Source: a virus. Taken from it: DNA of 64,000 nt. Below, one piece after another: positions 53,024-59,759 of the stretch (position 1 is the stretch's first letter; every line of letters begins with the position of its first letter). The translations under genes and the position numbers were made by a program. A model generated the notes under the pieces. That model saw only the letters and a list, made by a program, of their open reading frames with translations. It did no database searches and was not told where the DNA came from. The stretch lies in the IMG/VR virus record IMGVR_UViG_3300043803_000445, positions 1 through 64,000 of that record. One strand, given 5' to 3'.

Positions 53024-53029
53024 ATTGTA
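53024..53029 (-). promoter_or_regulatory. Cassette promoter, TGCCCTACAAT
   Basis: GATGCCCTACAAT, one base from the other copies in the -10; 23 nt before the ATG at 53001. Confidence 0.6.
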
Positions 53030-53058
53030 GGGCATCAGGGAGGTCTGTGGGACTTTAG

Positions 53059-53082
53059 TGTGCCACTAGAAAAAGTGGCACA
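53059..53082 (-). terminator. Cassette hairpin TGTGCCACT/AGTGGCACA
   Basis: 9-bp perfect stem with a 6-nt loop, starting directly after the HNH stop codon. Clear end of the HNH operon. Confidence 0.65.
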
Positions 53083-53559
53083 TCAATTATAACAATACTC
53101 TTTCCACTCAGTAACATTTGATCTATCCAAAGAAAATAACATTTTATTAAATGGTTTCTTTGGTATAGTTTGAAGAATCATATTAGTATCTTCAAGCAGT
53201 TTATCACCTTTTCTTGTATTGCAGGGCATACAAGCAACTACAAGATTTTCCCAAGTATCTTCACCACCACGAGAACGTGGAATGATATGGTCGATAGTTA
53301 AATCTCTTGTTGAACCACAATACTGACACTTATGCCCATCACGTTTATAAATCATAGTTCGTGATGGTTTATTTTGTGAAATCTTAGCATAAGGTATTTT
53401 AATGTAATTGATCAAACGAATAACTCTACCACTCAGTGCTTTTGCTTTATTTTTCATAAGCAATACAACTGCTCTACGCCAATTTGTAAATTGAAGTGGT
53501 TCAAAACTTGCGTTTAGAACAAGAATAGTTTGATTTGGTTCAATTTTTAAGTAATCCAT
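53083..53559 (-). CDS. HNH endonuclease, cyanobacterial type
   Basis: 158 aa. N-terminal VLNASFEPLQFTNWRRAVVL and the HNH domain with CQYCG (78-82), LTIDHIIPRSRGGEDTWENL (DH at 90-91) and a second CxxC (110-113) are the layout of the short HNH protein common in cyanobacterial genomes and their phages. It has no DNA-binding add-on as in homing enzymes, so it may act in recombination, host DNA degradation or packaging. A ribosome site is weak. Terminated by the 53059 hairpin. Confidence 0.88.
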   Translation of the reverse strand: MDYLKIEPNQTILVLNASFEPLQFTNWRRAVVLLMKNKAKALSGRVIRLINYIKIPYAKISQNKPSRTMIYKRDGHKCQYCGSTRDLTIDHIIPRSRGGEDTWENLVVACMPCNTRKGDKLLEDTNMILQTIPKKPFNKMLFSLDRSNVTEWKEYCYN

Positions 53560-53584
53560 CGACCTTTTGCGTTTTTACAGAATA

Positions 53585-53601
53585 GGGAGATTTTACCTCC
53601 C
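53585..53601 (-). terminator. Hairpin after metallophosphoesterase
   Basis: GGGAG/CTCCC 5-bp stem with a 7-nt loop, 8 nt after the stop. No strong T run; may be a weak terminator. Confidence 0.4.
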
Positions 53602-53608
53602 CTAGTAT

Positions 53609-54382
53609 CTAGATGTCAAAGATTTTATCTGGAAAGAATCCAGTATTTTGACCTGGATAACCTCCAGGATTACAAATTACTCTACATCCTTCGATTATAT
53701 AATCGAAGTGATTGTGAGTATGTCCGTGTACCCAGTATTTAATTTGTGGATGATTGATAATCAAGTCATCAAGGTTACTTACATAAGCACCATTTGCTTC
53801 ATTCTTAAATTGTGCAGCAACCGATTGATAACTCGGTGCGTGATGACTGATAACAAATACATTGTCATTCAGTGTTTGTAGTTGATTGAGAAGATAGTTC
53901 TTGCTTTCTTTATGAAATGCAAGAGTATCATCTGCTCTCATCTTACGAAACATACTACCAATACGAATGACTTTGTAATCATTCATATTGCACTCTGCTT
54001 CCATCATTTCCAGAGCATTTTCATTACGAAAATCAGTCCACAATGTGAAACCAATAAAGTTCCAATTGTTGATGGTTATTGTATCATTATCAAGAAGATG
54101 AAAGTTATGAGGAAGATTCTCTTTTAGTTTCTTTTTGGTTCCTTCATAATTGTATCCATAATAGCAATGATTCCCAAGAACATATAATATATGTGAAAAA
54201 TCTTTTGAACAGTTATCCACAAAACGAAGATAAATGTCTTTTAATTTTCCATTTGTTTTTAAATACTTTGCTGGAAATATATCTCCTGCCAGCACTAATA
54301 TATCAGCAGTTCCTAAGTTTGGAATTTCTTCAAAAGAGTTTAAAAATTCAAGGTGCAAATCTGATGCTACTTTAACTTTCAT
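53609..54382 (-). CDS. Metallophosphoesterase
   Basis: 257 aa, calcineurin-type phosphoesterase. Metal ligands: ASDLHLE (D8, H10), AGDIF (D34), GNHC (N71, H72), SHHAPS near 180 and HGHTHNHFDY near 220. All five blocks are present, so the enzyme should be active. Substrate is unknown; phage members include 2',3'-cyclic phosphodiesterase and DNA or nucleotide phosphatases. The start overlaps the GIY-YIG gene upstream by 11 nt. Confidence 0.9.
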   Translation of the reverse strand: MKVKVASDLHLEFLNSFEEIPNLGTADILVLAGDIFPAKYLKTNGKLKDIYLRFVDNCSKDFSHILYVLGNHCYYGYNYEGTKKKLKENLPHNFHLLDNDTITINNWNFIGFTLWTDFRNENALEMMEAECNMNDYKVIRIGSMFRKMRADDTLAFHKESKNYLLNQLQTLNDNVFVISHHAPSYQSVAAQFKNEANGAYVSNLDDLIINHPQIKYWVHGHTHNHFDYIIEGCRVICNPGGYPGQNTGFFPDKIFDI

Positions 54383-54947
54383 TTTGAATTTTAGTAATTT
54401 TTAAAATATCTTTGTGAGGTGATTTCTGGAGATTGCAAGCTAAATTAAATAAATTTTGTTTTTTGTATCCATTGTTTCTTCCCCACTCCGTCAAACAATG
54501 AACAGTTTCTTTTTTTCCATTTAAAAATTCAACTTCATAATAATTTGACCTTGGATTGTTTTTTCCTAAGACATTGTGATGATTTTTGCTTATTTTTAAT
54601 TTTGTTTCCTTTTTATGTCCTTTTCCAAACAAAGGGTGCAATTTTCCTTTCATAACTGGGAATTTTCCTCCACCTGGAGAACTATTCAGTCCTTTTTCTA
54701 AAGTATTAAATGTTTCAATATAAAAACATTCTTTTCCATTTAATTGATTAACCTCACACTGCTCAACAATCCCAATTATGAAATCATCCCATCCAGTTTT
54801 ATTTGCTTGTATGTATAATTTTGCTCTGGAACTTTTTGCAGATGCGTATTTGTGATATCTTAGTCTATCTTGTATACTTCTTCTGGTTTGCCCAATATAT
54901 TTCTCTCCAGTGGAAATACAGTGGATACAATAAATAGTACCTTTCAT
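54372..54947 (-). CDS. GIY-YIG homing endonuclease 1
   Basis: 191 aa from the ATG at 54947; the frame extends to 55040 but through the regulatory stem described below. GIY-YIG core is at 4-20 (TIYCIHC ... GEKYIGQTRRS) with downstream Arg/Glu-type residues in a typical layout, followed by a NUMOD3-like region (MKGKLHPLFGKGHKKETKLK) and a C-terminal helix-turn-like segment (TEWGRNNGYKKQNLFNL). The gene lies 118 nt downstream of a tRNA-Arg and overlaps the phosphoesterase start. It is mobile in type. Late promoter inside the leader hairpin. Confidence 0.88.
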   Translation of the reverse strand: MKGTIYCIHCISTGEKYIGQTRRSIQDRLRYHKYASAKSSRAKLYIQANKTGWDDFIIGIVEQCEVNQLNGKECFYIETFNTLEKGLNSSPGGGKFPVMKGKLHPLFGKGHKKETKLKISKNHHNVLGKNNPRSNYYEVEFLNGKKETVHCLTEWGRNNGYKKQNLFNLACNLQKSPHKDILKITKIQNES

Positions 54948-54958
54948 AACTGCTCTTT

Positions 54959-55032
54959 GTTGGGTGCAGTAGTATTTATAATAGAAGAGGAGCATCTCTG
55001 CCCCTCTCTTACCTGTGAAGATTGCACCCAAC
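54959..55032 (-). promoter_or_regulatory. Late promoter locked in a hairpin, GIY-YIG 1
   Basis: Minus-strand order: 5' arm GTTGGGTGCA (55032-55023), internal hairpin GAGGGGCA/TGCTCCTC (55006-54987), TTCTAT, TATAAATA (54980-54973), 3' arm TGCACCCAAC (54968-54959), 11 nt, ATG (54947). The outer arms are a perfect 10-bp stem. Late transcripts would lack the 5' arm. Confidence 0.75.
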
Positions 55033-55064
55033 TCAGGCACTATTATTTAGATAATAAAATATAA

Positions 55065-55137
55065 CAGGCGTATTAGGATTCGAACCTAAGATGAGGAGGT
55101 AGAAGCTCCTAGTGATAATCCACTTCACCATACGCCC
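55065..55137 (-). tRNA. tRNA-Arg(UCU)
   Basis: Full cloverleaf on the minus strand: acceptor GGGCGTA/TACGCCT (with one G-U pair), D stem GTGA/TCAC, anticodon stem AGGAG/CTCCT with loop CTTCTAC (anticodon TCT), T stem TTAGG/CCTAA with loop TTCGAAT, discriminator G; no encoded CCA. It decodes AGA, a frequent Arg codon in this AT-rich genome. A homing endonuclease gene follows directly. Confidence 0.92.
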
Positions 55138-55221
55138 AAGAGACCCTCTGGTTTGTGCATTGTAAAGAGGCATAGAGGGTGTGGGACTTACTCAAAGTTT
55201 GGACCTTTGATGCCCCTAAAC

Positions 55222-55473
55222 TCAACCGTTAAGAACTTGAGGATTAGTATCCTCTGCGTCAAGTTTATTTAGAACATACTGGATAGGTTTCAGTTCTTCC
55301 TTGAGACCATTTTCAAGTTCTTGGAACGTTTCAACCAGTGCTTCAAAGAGTTCAGAACCAGTCAGGTCTTCGTAATCATAATCATTAAAGATGTTTTCAC
55401 GGAAATACTCAGTGAGTGCATCTTTCAGAGATTCAACCATTTGTTGCGAAGCAGACTTAGAACGACGTGCCAT
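55222..55473 (-). CDS. Small helical protein of unknown function
   Basis: 83 aa: MARRSKSASQQMVESLKDAL, then LTEYFRENIFNDYDYEDLTG and a Glu-rich coiled helix. Basic N-terminus, acidic body. It ends 84 nt before the tRNA. No family recognised. Confidence 0.6.
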   Translation of the reverse strand: MARRSKSASQQMVESLKDALTEYFRENIFNDYDYEDLTGSELFEALVETFQELENGLKEELKPIQYVLNKLDAEDTNPQVLNG

Positions 55474-55555
55474 AATAAAGAATAAAGAACAGTGAGTGGG
55501 TAACTTTATCGGTCAGATATTTCCAACCCATTGGCAAACCCATTCCATTTGAGAA

Positions 55556-55699
55556 TCAAACACCCAAAGGATATTCAATTTCAATTTCATCTTCATCAGG
55601 AAGACCAAGTTGAAGACCTATGAAATCATCATAGTCAACACCGAGATACTTTTGAGCAAAGTCCTCATAATCATCGTGAAGAACACAAGTGTCAATCAT
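55556..55699 (-). CDS. Small acidic protein
   Basis: 47 aa: MIDTCVLHDDYEDFAQKYLG, then GLPDEDEIEIEYPLGV. A GGAGG ribosome site lies 8 nt upstream, and a TGCTATGAT extended -10 is at 55728. Very acidic. Function unknown. Confidence 0.65.
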   Translation of the reverse strand: MIDTCVLHDDYEDFAQKYLGVDYDDFIGLQLGLPDEDEIEIEYPLGV

Positions 55700-55727
55700 C
55701 GTGAAACCTCCTTGACTTGATGAATAC

Positions 55728-55733
55728 ATCATA
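55728..55733 (-). promoter_or_regulatory. Cassette promoter, TGCTATGAT
   Basis: Extended -10 29 nt before the ATG at 55699. Confidence 0.5.
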
Positions 55734-55762
55734 GCACGGTCAGTGCCATTTGGAAAGTGTTA

Positions 55763-55786
55763 TGTGCCACCAAAAAAAGTGTCACA
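55763..55786 (-). terminator. Cassette hairpin, one mismatch
   Basis: TGTGCCAC/GTGTCACA with one mispair and an 8-nt loop, overlapping the stop of the 77-aa gene; 35 nt from the -10 at 55728. Confidence 0.5.
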
Positions 55787-56015
55787 AGGTCTCAACATCT
55801 CCAAGCAATTCTGGATTGTATTCTGTAATTTCTGTAAGAAGATCTTCGTCAGTGTAAGATTCTAGATTTTCTTTCAGAGTATCATAAACAAAACACTCCA
55901 TTGTTTTCATATCCATTCCGTCCAGAATCTGTTGTGCGTAATTTTCAATCAGTTCTTCACGATTGGTATTTTTCATTGTTTCAAATTTGAGAATTTCAGA
56001 GTAAAGATCAACCAT
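55782..56015 (-). CDS. Small acidic helical protein
   Basis: 77 aa from ATG 56015, sharing TGATG with the gene upstream; an internal ATG at 55976 would give 64 aa (MKNTNREELIENYAQQILDG). The pattern NREELIENYAxxILDGMD...YTDEDLLxEIxEYxPELL is a phage family I recall without function. Acidic. Confidence 0.7.
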   Translation of the reverse strand: MVDLYSEILKFETMKNTNREELIENYAQQILDGMDMKTMECFVYDTLKENLESYTDEDLLTEITEYNPELLGDVETL

Positions 56016-56236
56016 CAGACAGCATCAATTTCAGCAAGTTTCTTTTGCTTTCGCAAGTCAGTAATTCTCATTTGAAGATCAGCAATGTCTTCATATAGAA
56101 CTTCTGCCTCATCAGAAAGATTTTCATATTGAAATGAAGACCTTGCTTTCTTCATTTGTTTGAGAAGTTTATCATATTTCTTCTTTGCTTCTTTGAGATC
56201 TTTTTCGTAATCTTGAATAGACTTTGAGTAGTTCAT
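56015..56236 (-). CDS. Coiled-coil protein
   Basis: 73 aa, almost entirely coiled coil: YEKDLKEAKKKYDKLLKQMK, then EVLYEDIADLQMRITDLRKQ. Overlaps its upstream membrane-peptide gene by ATGA. May oligomerise with its neighbours; function unknown. Confidence 0.65.
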   Translation of the reverse strand: MNYSKSIQDYEKDLKEAKKKYDKLLKQMKKARSSFQYENLSDEAEVLYEDIADLQMRITDLRKQKKLAEIDAV

Positions 56237-56361
56237 TTTTTGAGAGGACTAGACCAATAAGAACGGAAAACAGTGATAACAATAACAGCAGTGCTAACAA
56301 CACCAACCAAACCAAGGAAGGTAACGGCATCACCAGTAAAATTGAACGTGTCGGGCATCAT
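56233..56361 (-). CDS. Small single-span membrane protein
   Basis: 42 aa from ATG 56361 (or 56358): DAVTFLGLVGVVSTAVIVIT forms one membrane helix, followed by a basic tail WSSPLKK. ATGA overlap with the coiled-coil gene suggests a joint unit. Could act on the host membrane; unproven. Confidence 0.55.
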   Translation of the reverse strand: MMPDTFNFTGDAVTFLGLVGVVSTAVIVITVFRSYWSSPLKK

Positions 56362-56449
56362 TTGAGTCGTTTACTTCGTAATCATAACACAAAAATTAGG
56401 AACTCGCAACTATCGGTGGACAGTTCAGCAAGTGTCCCAAAACTATTTA

Positions 56450-56638
56450 CTATGGAGAAGGATCATAATAAACAATTTCTTCCAGCATTGGAAGAATCTC
56501 ATACTCTATATCATCAAGATGCTGTTGCATAATTGTCATATCCATCATATGTAATTTATTTTCTCTTTCTACAAGTTCTTTAAGAATCTTGTATGCTTTT
56601 TCAACTTCACCGTATGCGTAAATTGTATGACTCACCAT
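56450..56638 (-). CDS. Small helical protein
   Basis: 62 aa: YAYGEVEKAYKILKELVERE, then IMQQHLDDIEYEILPMLEEI. GAGGTG ribosome site directly upstream; overlaps the 87-aa gene by 7 nt. Acidic, unknown. Confidence 0.65.
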   Translation of the reverse strand: MVSHTIYAYGEVEKAYKILKELVERENKLHMMDMTIMQQHLDDIEYEILPMLEEIVYYDPSP

Positions 56639-56895
56639 TCACCTCGTTGAATCATAATCTTTTTAATTTCTGTGTAGATGAACTTCTTTAGATTCTCATC
56701 ATTTGTATTTTCAAAAGCAACATACAATCTCTTTAGATAGTCTTCTTGTTTTGTGATATTCACAACTTTAGCATTTGTGACACCAATATCACGCAAAGAA
56801 GAACCTGCTTTTGTTTTTGCCCTTCCAAAATTGCCAGTTACATTACCTTGAGTACGAAGTTTAGGTTTGATTTTAGAAAGATTGGAAGTCGTCAT
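56632..56895 (-). CDS. Small basic protein
   Basis: 87 aa from ATG 56895 (MTTSNLSKIKPKLRTQGNVT); a longer frame to 56928 would start upstream of the promoter at 56917. AAAGGAAC ribosome site. The N-terminal half is basic and low-complexity (FGRAKTKAGSSLRDIG); the C-terminal half is helical. Unknown. Confidence 0.65.
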   Translation of the reverse strand: MTTSNLSKIKPKLRTQGNVTGNFGRAKTKAGSSLRDIGVTNAKVVNITKQEDYLKRLYVAFENTNDENLKKFIYTEIKKIMIQRGEW

Positions 56896-56916
56896 CGTTC
56901 CTTTGAGGATGTACTC

Positions 56917-56922
56917 ATTATA
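56917..56922 (-). promoter_or_regulatory. Cassette promoter, TGCCCTATAAT
   Basis: GGATGCCCTATAAT, preceded by a strong stem GGGCA-TCCAGA/TCTGGA-TGCCC; 22 nt before the ATG at 56895. A decayed family hairpin is near 56951-56972. Confidence 0.6.
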
Positions 56923-56963
56923 GGGCATCCAGAGGAGTCTGGAGTGCCCTGTGTGCCAGTTGG

Positions 56964-57332
56964 TCAGGTGTCCTTGTCAATCATATCACCAACAAGGTCA
57001 TTAAGTCTGTCAAACATATTGTTATCAAAAGGAACTGTTTTTACCTTACCAGTTTCCACATCATCTGCCATTTGCATCAAACTTTCTAGAAACTCCTTTG
57101 GGTAAATGTCATCTTCCAAACTATCCCAGAAATAAAGAGCACACTGCTCTAATGGGTCATCACTTACAAGAAGAGCATATTCTTGATAATTGTTTCCCAT
57201 CAGGTCTCCCCAATTCTTAAAAGCATACCAACAATTATACCATCCTTGAATAATACAAGAATGCCAGATATACTCAACCCAAGAGAGTTTGGTTTGATTC
57301 TTATTAGTTCCTAGAAGTGCTTTTGAAAACAT
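56964..57332 (-). CDS. Small acidic protein of unknown function
   Basis: 122 aa, Trp-rich N-terminus (LSWVEYIWHSCIIQGWYNCW, then YAFKNWGDLMG) and acidic C-terminus (DDDIYPKEFLESL-type, then DVETGKVKTVPFDNN). Soluble. It may be the first gene of a short operon with the following gene 68 nt downstream. Function unknown. Confidence 0.65.
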   Translation of the reverse strand: MFSKALLGTNKNQTKLSWVEYIWHSCIIQGWYNCWYAFKNWGDLMGNNYQEYALLVSDDPLEQCALYFWDSLEDDIYPKEFLESLMQMADDVETGKVKTVPFDNNMFDRLNDLVGDMIDKDT

Positions 57333-57355
57333 TTACTTTATTTGATATTGAAAAA

Positions 57356-57685
57356 TTAGTCATCCCAAGGTGCTTTACGTTGAAGTAATTTAGCAATCTT
57401 TTCGTTGTATTGTGGTGGTTCATTCAGTCGTTCTACAAGAGCATCAAAATCTTTTGCTGGTAGGACAATCTTTTCTGGTTCCACTCCTTTACCCCAGAAC
57501 TTCTCAAACTCCCACTTATACTCCATATCACACCAACCAGAGTTGATAGAATACCAAAACTCTTTCCAAACATAATAGTCATCAAAACGAAATCCTTCGT
57601 GGTTGATAAGACGATACCACCACCAGAAACTTGAGTATTTTATGTATCTGTTGCTGATTATAAGTTTGTTAATAAGTATCATCAT
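57356..57685 (-). CDS. Small protein with DUF1778-like (TacA-type) C-terminus
   Basis: 109 aa from ATG 57685 (the next ATG is at 57682). The C-terminal 38 residues, KIVLPAKDFDALVERLNEPP, QYNEKIAKLLQRKAP, W, match the toxin-neutralising tail of DUF1778 (TacA-type) antitoxins. The N-terminal part is Trp/Tyr-rich (WWWYRLINHEG, DDYYVWKEFWYSI) and is not a ribbon-helix-helix. So it lacks the usual DNA-binding half. It may bind or neutralise a GNAT toxin, or use the motif for another purpose. Family call is moderate. Confidence 0.6.
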   Translation of the reverse strand: MMILINKLIISNRYIKYSSFWWWYRLINHEGFRFDDYYVWKEFWYSINSGWCDMEYKWEFEKFWGKGVEPEKIVLPAKDFDALVERLNEPPQYNEKIAKLLQRKAPWDD

Positions 57686-58007
57686 AAAATTCGTAGATAA
57701 TCTCTGCGGTTTCATCAATCAGTTCTGATGTAATTATACCACAATCACATTCTTTTGGAATAAAGACATTATATTTCTCACCAAATGGCAACCAACCACG
57801 ATTAAACTTCTGTTCCAGATATGCTACGTGTTTCTCACCTTCTTCTGTGAATGGTTGTTGAAAAAGATAATGTAAAGCATCGTGCTCTGCATATGCCCTA
57901 AGTGCTCTTTCTGTTTTGTATGGAAACTTATTTTGATGAATAACTGTCACAACCCAACGACGATGAATTTTTTGTGGAATAGTATCCAAGAATTGTTGAA
58001 TGTCCAT
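57669..58007 (-). CDS. Small protein of unknown function
   Basis: 112 aa from ATG 58007 (two codons after an ATG at 58013): MDIQQFLDTIPQKIHRRWVV. It contains ALRAYAEHDALHYLFQQPFT and a NVFIPKECDCG stretch with two Cys. The frame overlaps the DUF1778-like gene by 17 nt. Phage-specific, function unknown. Confidence 0.65.
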   Translation of the reverse strand: MDIQQFLDTIPQKIHRRWVVTVIHQNKFPYKTERALRAYAEHDALHYLFQQPFTEEGEKHVAYLEQKFNRGWLPFGEKYNVFIPKECDCGIITSELIDETAEIIYEFYDDTY

Positions 58008-58231
58008 TACCATCTTCCCAACCGCAGTTTGCGTTCAGGTGAAATATAGGGGTTATATGGGTCATCATAAGGATAAATGTATTCACAACACCAACCCCAC
58101 GACAATGCCTCCCAGAAGTCATCAGGAAAGTGCTCAACAGTCTCATGACAATCCATAATGTATGGAATGTTGCGAAAACCTTCAATAAACCATTCCCATT
58201 TAGTCATTTGCCAGTATTCTTTAGGGGTCAT
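58007..58231 (-). CDS. Small Trp-rich protein
   Basis: 74 aa from ATG 58231 (MTPKEYWQMTKWEWFIEGFR), 4 nt after the stop of the upstream gene; a longer frame runs inside that gene. Contains FWEALSWGWCCEYIYPYDDP. Trp- and Tyr-rich, like its two neighbours, which may form a small related group. Unknown. Confidence 0.65.
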   Translation of the reverse strand: MTPKEYWQMTKWEWFIEGFRNIPYIMDCHETVEHFPDDFWEALSWGWCCEYIYPYDDPYNPYISPERKLRLGRW

Positions 58232-58235
58232 AATG

Positions 58236-58418
58236 TTATCCGCAGTTGGGCATCCAGATGGTAGAGAGTTTGTTTTTCTTTGCAGTGATATTGAAGTGGT
58301 CAATTTGACCATTCTTATGATAGATTCCGCACCAGAGGAATCCATCATCCATCATCTCAAAGTGTATCATATCAATGTCCCTGACGACAATCTCATCAGG
58401 ATTCTTTTCATCTTTCAT
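58236..58418 (-). CDS. Small protein of unknown function
   Basis: 60 aa from ATG 58418, which overlaps the upstream stop by ATGA (MKDEKNPDEIVVRDIDMIHF); the frame reaches 58433. Strands FLWCGIYHKNGQIDHFNITA. Unknown. Confidence 0.65.
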   Translation of the reverse strand: MKDEKNPDEIVVRDIDMIHFEMMDDGFLWCGIYHKNGQIDHFNITAKKNKLSTIWMPNCG

Positions 58419-58585
58419 TTCTTCCATTTCCATTCACTCTTGATACTCCACTCTGTTCTAATGTAAGAGTAGTTTAGATAATCCCAAAAAATACCTTGAT
58501 AATCTTCAAAGTCCCATTCAGGGTCACGACCATCATAAGTCATCAGTTGTTTCCACAACTCAAAACATATTTTAAATGCTTTCAT
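58415..58585 (-). CDS. Small Trp-rich protein
   Basis: 56 aa: MKAFKICFELWKQLMTYDGR, then WDFEDYQGIFWDYLNYSYIR and a WSIKSEWKWKK tail. It overlaps the 103-aa gene by 14 nt and the next by ATGA. Composition is like the other Trp-rich genes in this stretch. Unknown. Confidence 0.6.
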   Translation of the reverse strand: MKAFKICFELWKQLMTYDGRDPEWDFEDYQGIFWDYLNYSYIRTEWSIKSEWKWKK

Positions 58586-58883
58586 TGTTCTTTCTCACTC
58601 GTTCAAGAAATGCAGTTGCTTGTTCATCCAATCGTGCAATCAAATCTTCAATATCACTAATTTCAATCTCATTATACTCACGATTGAGGTTCTCACAACG
58701 AAGTGCGTCAATTGCGGACTGTAGGGTGATGATTTGCATATGTTCCATCGTTATAGGCATACCTTGAGGCATACCAGAGGTTTCAAGATTATAAAAGTCA
58801 TTATATCGTTGAATAACACGATTACTTTTTTCCCTCCTCTCTGCCTCTTCAAAAAATTCGTCAGGATAAGGTTCGCAGTCCAT
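58572..58883 (-). CDS. Small acidic helical protein
   Basis: 103 aa: MDCEPYPDEFFEEAERREKS at the start, then MPITMEHMQIITLQSAIDAL and ISDIEDLIARLDEQATAF. Helical. First gene after a consensus-like promoter (58906-58934) that sits within the terminator of the GIY-YIG 2 gene. Unknown. Confidence 0.65.
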   Translation of the reverse strand: MDCEPYPDEFFEEAERREKSNRVIQRYNDFYNLETSGMPQGMPITMEHMQIITLQSAIDALRCENLNREYNEIEISDIEDLIARLDEQATAFLERVRKNNESI

Positions 58884-58905
58884 AATGGTTCTTTTGATTT
58901 CCCTT

Positions 58906-58934
58906 ATTATACAACAAAAAAGGTGCCCTGTAAA
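58906..58934 (-). promoter_or_regulatory. Sigma70 promoter overlapping a terminator
   Basis: TTTACA (58934-58929), 17-nt spacer, TATAAT (58911-58906), 23 nt before the ATG at 58883. The -35 lies in the terminator loop and start of the right arm. Confidence 0.7.
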
Positions 58935-58942
58935 GGCACCTT
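58920..58942 (-). terminator. Intrinsic terminator after GIY-YIG 2
   Basis: AAGGTGCC/GGCACCTT 8-bp stem with a 7-nt loop, followed on the minus strand by TTTTG. It is shared with the promoter of the next operon. Confidence 0.75.
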
Positions 58943-58964
58943 GTTCCAGTTCGTCAAGTGTCTT

Positions 58965-59753
58965 TTATGATACTCTAACTCTTTGAGAAGTGTCTATACC
59001 CTTATGTTTTTGGTATCTTGAAAGTCCTCCTGGTGTAGAAATATGACCTGTTTCTAAACACATCCATCTTTGAGAACTTGTAGATTTTCCTCCAATTTTT
59101 CCAGATTTTTTACCAATTTCACTTCTCTGTTCTTTGGATAATCCACAAATACCAACACCCAATTCTTTTGTTTTATTTCCTCCAATTTTTCCTCCAACTT
59201 TACCTGCTTTACTCCTTACTTTTTGCTGTTCTTCTTCCGTCATAGCAAAAAATCCCAACCCAAGTTCTTTATTTTTCAATCCACCTTTACTTCTTTGCTC
59301 ATTTGTTAGAGTAAATAAACCAGTTTTAGTTTTTCTATGCTTTTCAATCATTTTTTTAGAATTTTCACTTAATTGTTCTTTTGTAAGTGAATGAAATCCC
59401 AAACCAAATTCTTTTGCTTTTTCTCCACCAATTTTGCCGTTTAGAACTCTTTGTTCTGGTGGTGTAACATAATAAAACTTTGTAGAAGTTTGATAAGACT
59501 TATTCGCAAAATGAGGATTTTCAACTACCTTATAATGTTCTTGTAAAATAATCTCATCAGCATATGCTTCTTCTCGTGTAGCATAAGTTTTTAAAATTAT
59601 TTTTTGTGTTGGTTTAAAACTTTTATCCTTAAAGGAACCAAAATACTTTACATCTTCTTCTGGAAGACATCTACAAGTTCTACTACCAAAATATCCTCTA
59701 CCATATTCCTCATAAGAATAATAGACATAGTGATACTCTCTTGGAGTTTCCAT
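58965..59753 (-). CDS. GIY-YIG homing endonuclease 2 with NUMOD3 repeats
   Basis: 262 aa. N-terminal domain: VYYSYEEYGRGYFGSRTCRC (YYS at 11-13, YFGSR at 21-25), then EEDVKYFGSFKDKSFKPTQK and ATREEAYADEIILQ, a typical GIY-YIG-like phage family. Residues about 105-215 have NUMOD3-like repeats with GLGF, LTKEQ and GKIGG units. The C-terminal 35 residues (SQRWMCLETGHISTPGGLSR, then YQKHKGIDTSQR) are nearly the same as in GIY-YIG 3. Followed by a shared 3' flank and a terminator. Confidence 0.88.
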   Translation of the reverse strand: METPREYHYVYYSYEEYGRGYFGSRTCRCLPEEDVKYFGSFKDKSFKPTQKIILKTYATREEAYADEIILQEHYKVVENPHFANKSYQTSTKFYYVTPPEQRVLNGKIGGEKAKEFGLGFHSLTKEQLSENSKKMIEKHRKTKTGLFTLTNEQRSKGGLKNKELGLGFFAMTEEEQQKVRSKAGKVGGKIGGNKTKELGVGICGLSKEQRSEIGKKSGKIGGKSTSSQRWMCLETGHISTPGGLSRYQKHKGIDTSQRVRVS

Positions 59754-59759
59754 AGTTCT

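Noticed and set aside
54947-55040. Upstream extension of GIY-YIG 1 to 55040
   Set aside because: The extension is encoded by the stem and late promoter; the GIY-YIG domain begins at the ATG at 54947.
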